33,053 bases of DNA from an uncultured Brachyspira sp. GTDB taxonomy: Bacteria > Spirochaetota > Brachyspiria > Brachyspirales > Brachyspiraceae. Numbering within the stretch: position 1 is the first letter of the stretch; each line of letters opens with the position of its first letter. The position numbers were made by a program, and so were the translations under genes. Where the stretch lies: assembly GCA_949300355.1 (NCBI GenBank), contig CASGDY010000029.1:1-33053 (forward strand). Direction: 5' to 3'. Shown in pieces: positions 32,015-33,053 of this stretch. The notes under the pieces were generated by a model. That model saw only the letters and a list, made by a program, of their open reading frames with translations, was not told the DNA's origin and did no database searches.

Positions 32015-33053
32015 TCATAGTAATTGATATGCTAAAAATATCACAACTATAATTGCAAAAATAGAAATGGATAATATAGTAACATCGCTTATTTTTTTAT
32101 CTAATCTTTTAATATCTTTAGCCACTCTGCTATCATTAATATCTTTGCATCTGTCATCATTATTTTTCACATACCTAACATGCTCAGAATTATTTCTTAC
32201 ATTATTAACTTCAGACTTTCTATTTACTGAATCAAACAGCTGTTCATACTTTATGTTATTTTTATTTAAAATATCATTTACAGCTTTTATAAACTCATCA
32301 TTTTTTGCTTCCTGATTATTTAATCTTTTATTGATAATATCAGCAAACTCTTCAAAGTTAGAATTATTAGGATTATATTGAATATCTTTATTAGAAAGTC
32401 TGCTAACCTCTTCTTCTAAATCTTTATAATGCTTTCTTAAATCTGATAATTCTTTAAAGTTTTTAAGATTTTGTTCCAGCATTATGCTGTTATAATTAGC
32501 ATTATTTTTTTCTATCTTCTCATCGATTTTTTCATCAATATTATCATACTCATTGTTTTCATCATCTAAAAATGGCTCTTCTTTATTATTAAAGTTTGCT
32601 ATTTTGCTTTCTAATTGACTTATTAATTCATCATATTTCAAAATATTTTCATTGATGGAATCTTCTAAATCTTTATGACCTTTTCTTAAATCTGATAACT
32701 CTTTAAAGTTTTTGAGATTCTGCTCTAACATTATGCTGTTATAATTAGCATTGTTCTTTTCTATCTTCTCATCGATTTTTTCGTCTATCTTATTATCAAA
32801 ATTATTAGATAGCTCTTCTTTGAGATTATTTAAAGTTTCTTTCTCTTCCTCTAAAAATTTAGTTTGCTCCTCTCTTGTCTCTTCTAATTTAGTGTTTAAA
32901 CTGTCTATTTCTTTTTTATGCTCTTCTGAAGTAGAATCCAATTTATCATTGATGCTATTAATATTATTTAGAACTTCTTCATATTTGGCATTATTGGACA
33001 AGATAGAATCTTCCAAATCTTTATGACCTTTTCTTAAATCTGATAGCTCTTTA
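32015..33053 (-). CDS. Tail-anchored coiled-coil repeat protein (5' end outside window)
   Basis: The minus-strand frame is open from the window edge to TAA at 32015-32017, so only the C-terminal 345 or so residues are seen; a TTG within it is not a credible start. Almost the whole sequence is heptad-like and Glu/Lys/Asn-rich, predicting long coiled coils. A block FKELSDLRKGHKDLEDSI recurs, preceded in two complete units by KIDEKIEKNNANYNSIMLEQ. The last 20 residues form one membrane span (VTILSISIFAIIVVIFLAYQLL) with nothing after it, a tail-anchor topology. I do not recognise the family; it recalls spirochaetal structural coiled-coil proteins. The rnhB gene follows 19 bp later. Confidence 0.75.
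   Translation of the reverse strand, partial: KELSDLRKGHKDLEDSILSNNAKYEEVLNNINSINDKLDSTSEEHKKEIDSLNTKLEETREEQTKFLEEEKETLNNLKEELSNNFDNKIDEKIDEKIEKNNANYNSIMLEQNLKNFKELSDLRKGHKDLEDSINENILKYDELISQLESKIANFNNKEEPFLDDENNEYDNIDEKIDEKIEKNNANYNSIMLEQNLKNFKELSDLRKHYKDLEEEVSRLSNKDIQYNPNNSNFEEFADIINKRLNNQEAKNDEFIKAVNDILNKNNIKYEQLFDSVNRKSEVNNVRNNSEHVRYVKNNDDRCKDINDSRVAKDIKRLDKKISDVTILSISIFAIIVVIFLAYQLL
32412..33053. repeat. Internal direct repeats of the coiled-coil gene
   Basis: A DNA-level repeat of about 125 bp begins at 32412, again at 32661 (249 bp away) and a third time at 33009, where it is cut by the window edge. All offsets are multiples of three, so the repeats preserve the reading frame. The copies are nearly identical over the blocks encoding KELSDLRK and NNANYNSIMLEQNLKN, which suggests recent duplication or gene conversion. 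Confidence 0.75.

Noticed and set aside
32751-33026. Plus-strand Ser/Leu-rich ORF opposite the coiled-coil gene
   Set aside because: Antisense of a repetitive Glu/Lys-rich coding sequence gives such ORFs automatically.

Overview
The window is AT-rich, densely coded DNA whose gene content points to a spirochaete, most likely Brachyspira (inference from gene families and base composition, not from a database search). Pointers are a gene that looks like the spirochaete-restricted spiro-SPASM family, lipoprotein signals ending in S-C, and anaerobe genes: a butyryl-CoA-dehydrogenase-type fusion, a flavodiiron protein, a rubrerythrin and in-frame UGA/selenocysteine genes. TGA is a normal stop elsewhere here (for example at 11296-11298 and 11784-11786), so the standard bacterial code applies.

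Layout. 1-1230 is the N-terminal part of leuS (minus). 1231-1798 is an intergenic region with GC-rich islands. 1799-3049 is a zinc alcohol dehydrogenase with a lipoprotein signal, behind a promoter of MerR-activated geometry. 3124-5490 (minus) carries an exported rubrerythrin-like protein, a methyltransferase and aldose 1-epimerase. 5580-8107 (plus) is the most interesting locus: an ArsR-type repressor with its operator, a YraQ/ArsP-type permease broken by a one-base frameshift, and three small thioredoxin-fold paralogues. Two of these have an in-frame TGA at the position where the first has Cys, each followed by a hairpin at SECIS distance, so they are probably selenoproteins. One of the two has lost the thioredoxin CxxC. 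8306-11298 (plus) holds a KDPG aldolase, a TPR protein, a DJ-1/PfpI protein and a sugar-phosphate nucleotidyltransferase.

11350-16743 (minus) is an apparent operon: a membrane-anchored unknown protein, prfA, a zinc-ribbon unknown, a spiro-SPASM gene disrupted by a 14-bp tandem duplication, and a small membrane protein. 16883-21469 (minus) is a three-gene unit: CoA-transferase, an acyl-CoA dehydrogenase/ETF-alpha/rubredoxin fusion, and a flavodiiron protein. It suggests a link between butyrate-type CoA metabolism and O2 or NO reduction, and it starts at a strong promoter overlapped by a 23-bp palindrome. 21978-25298 (plus) are two tandem OppA-type lipoproteins. 25372-25681 repeats the GC-island architecture of 1378-1693. 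25696-30253 (minus) is tig-clpP, then clpX, then efp with a non-canonical tip loop and an overlapping membrane protein. 30332-30404 is tRNA-Gly(GCC), whose terminator lies just in front of tig. 30481-33053 (minus) holds a Cof-type phosphatase, rnhB and a repeat-containing coiled-coil protein that runs off the window.

I see no CRISPR array, rRNA, transposase, integrase or phage gene.
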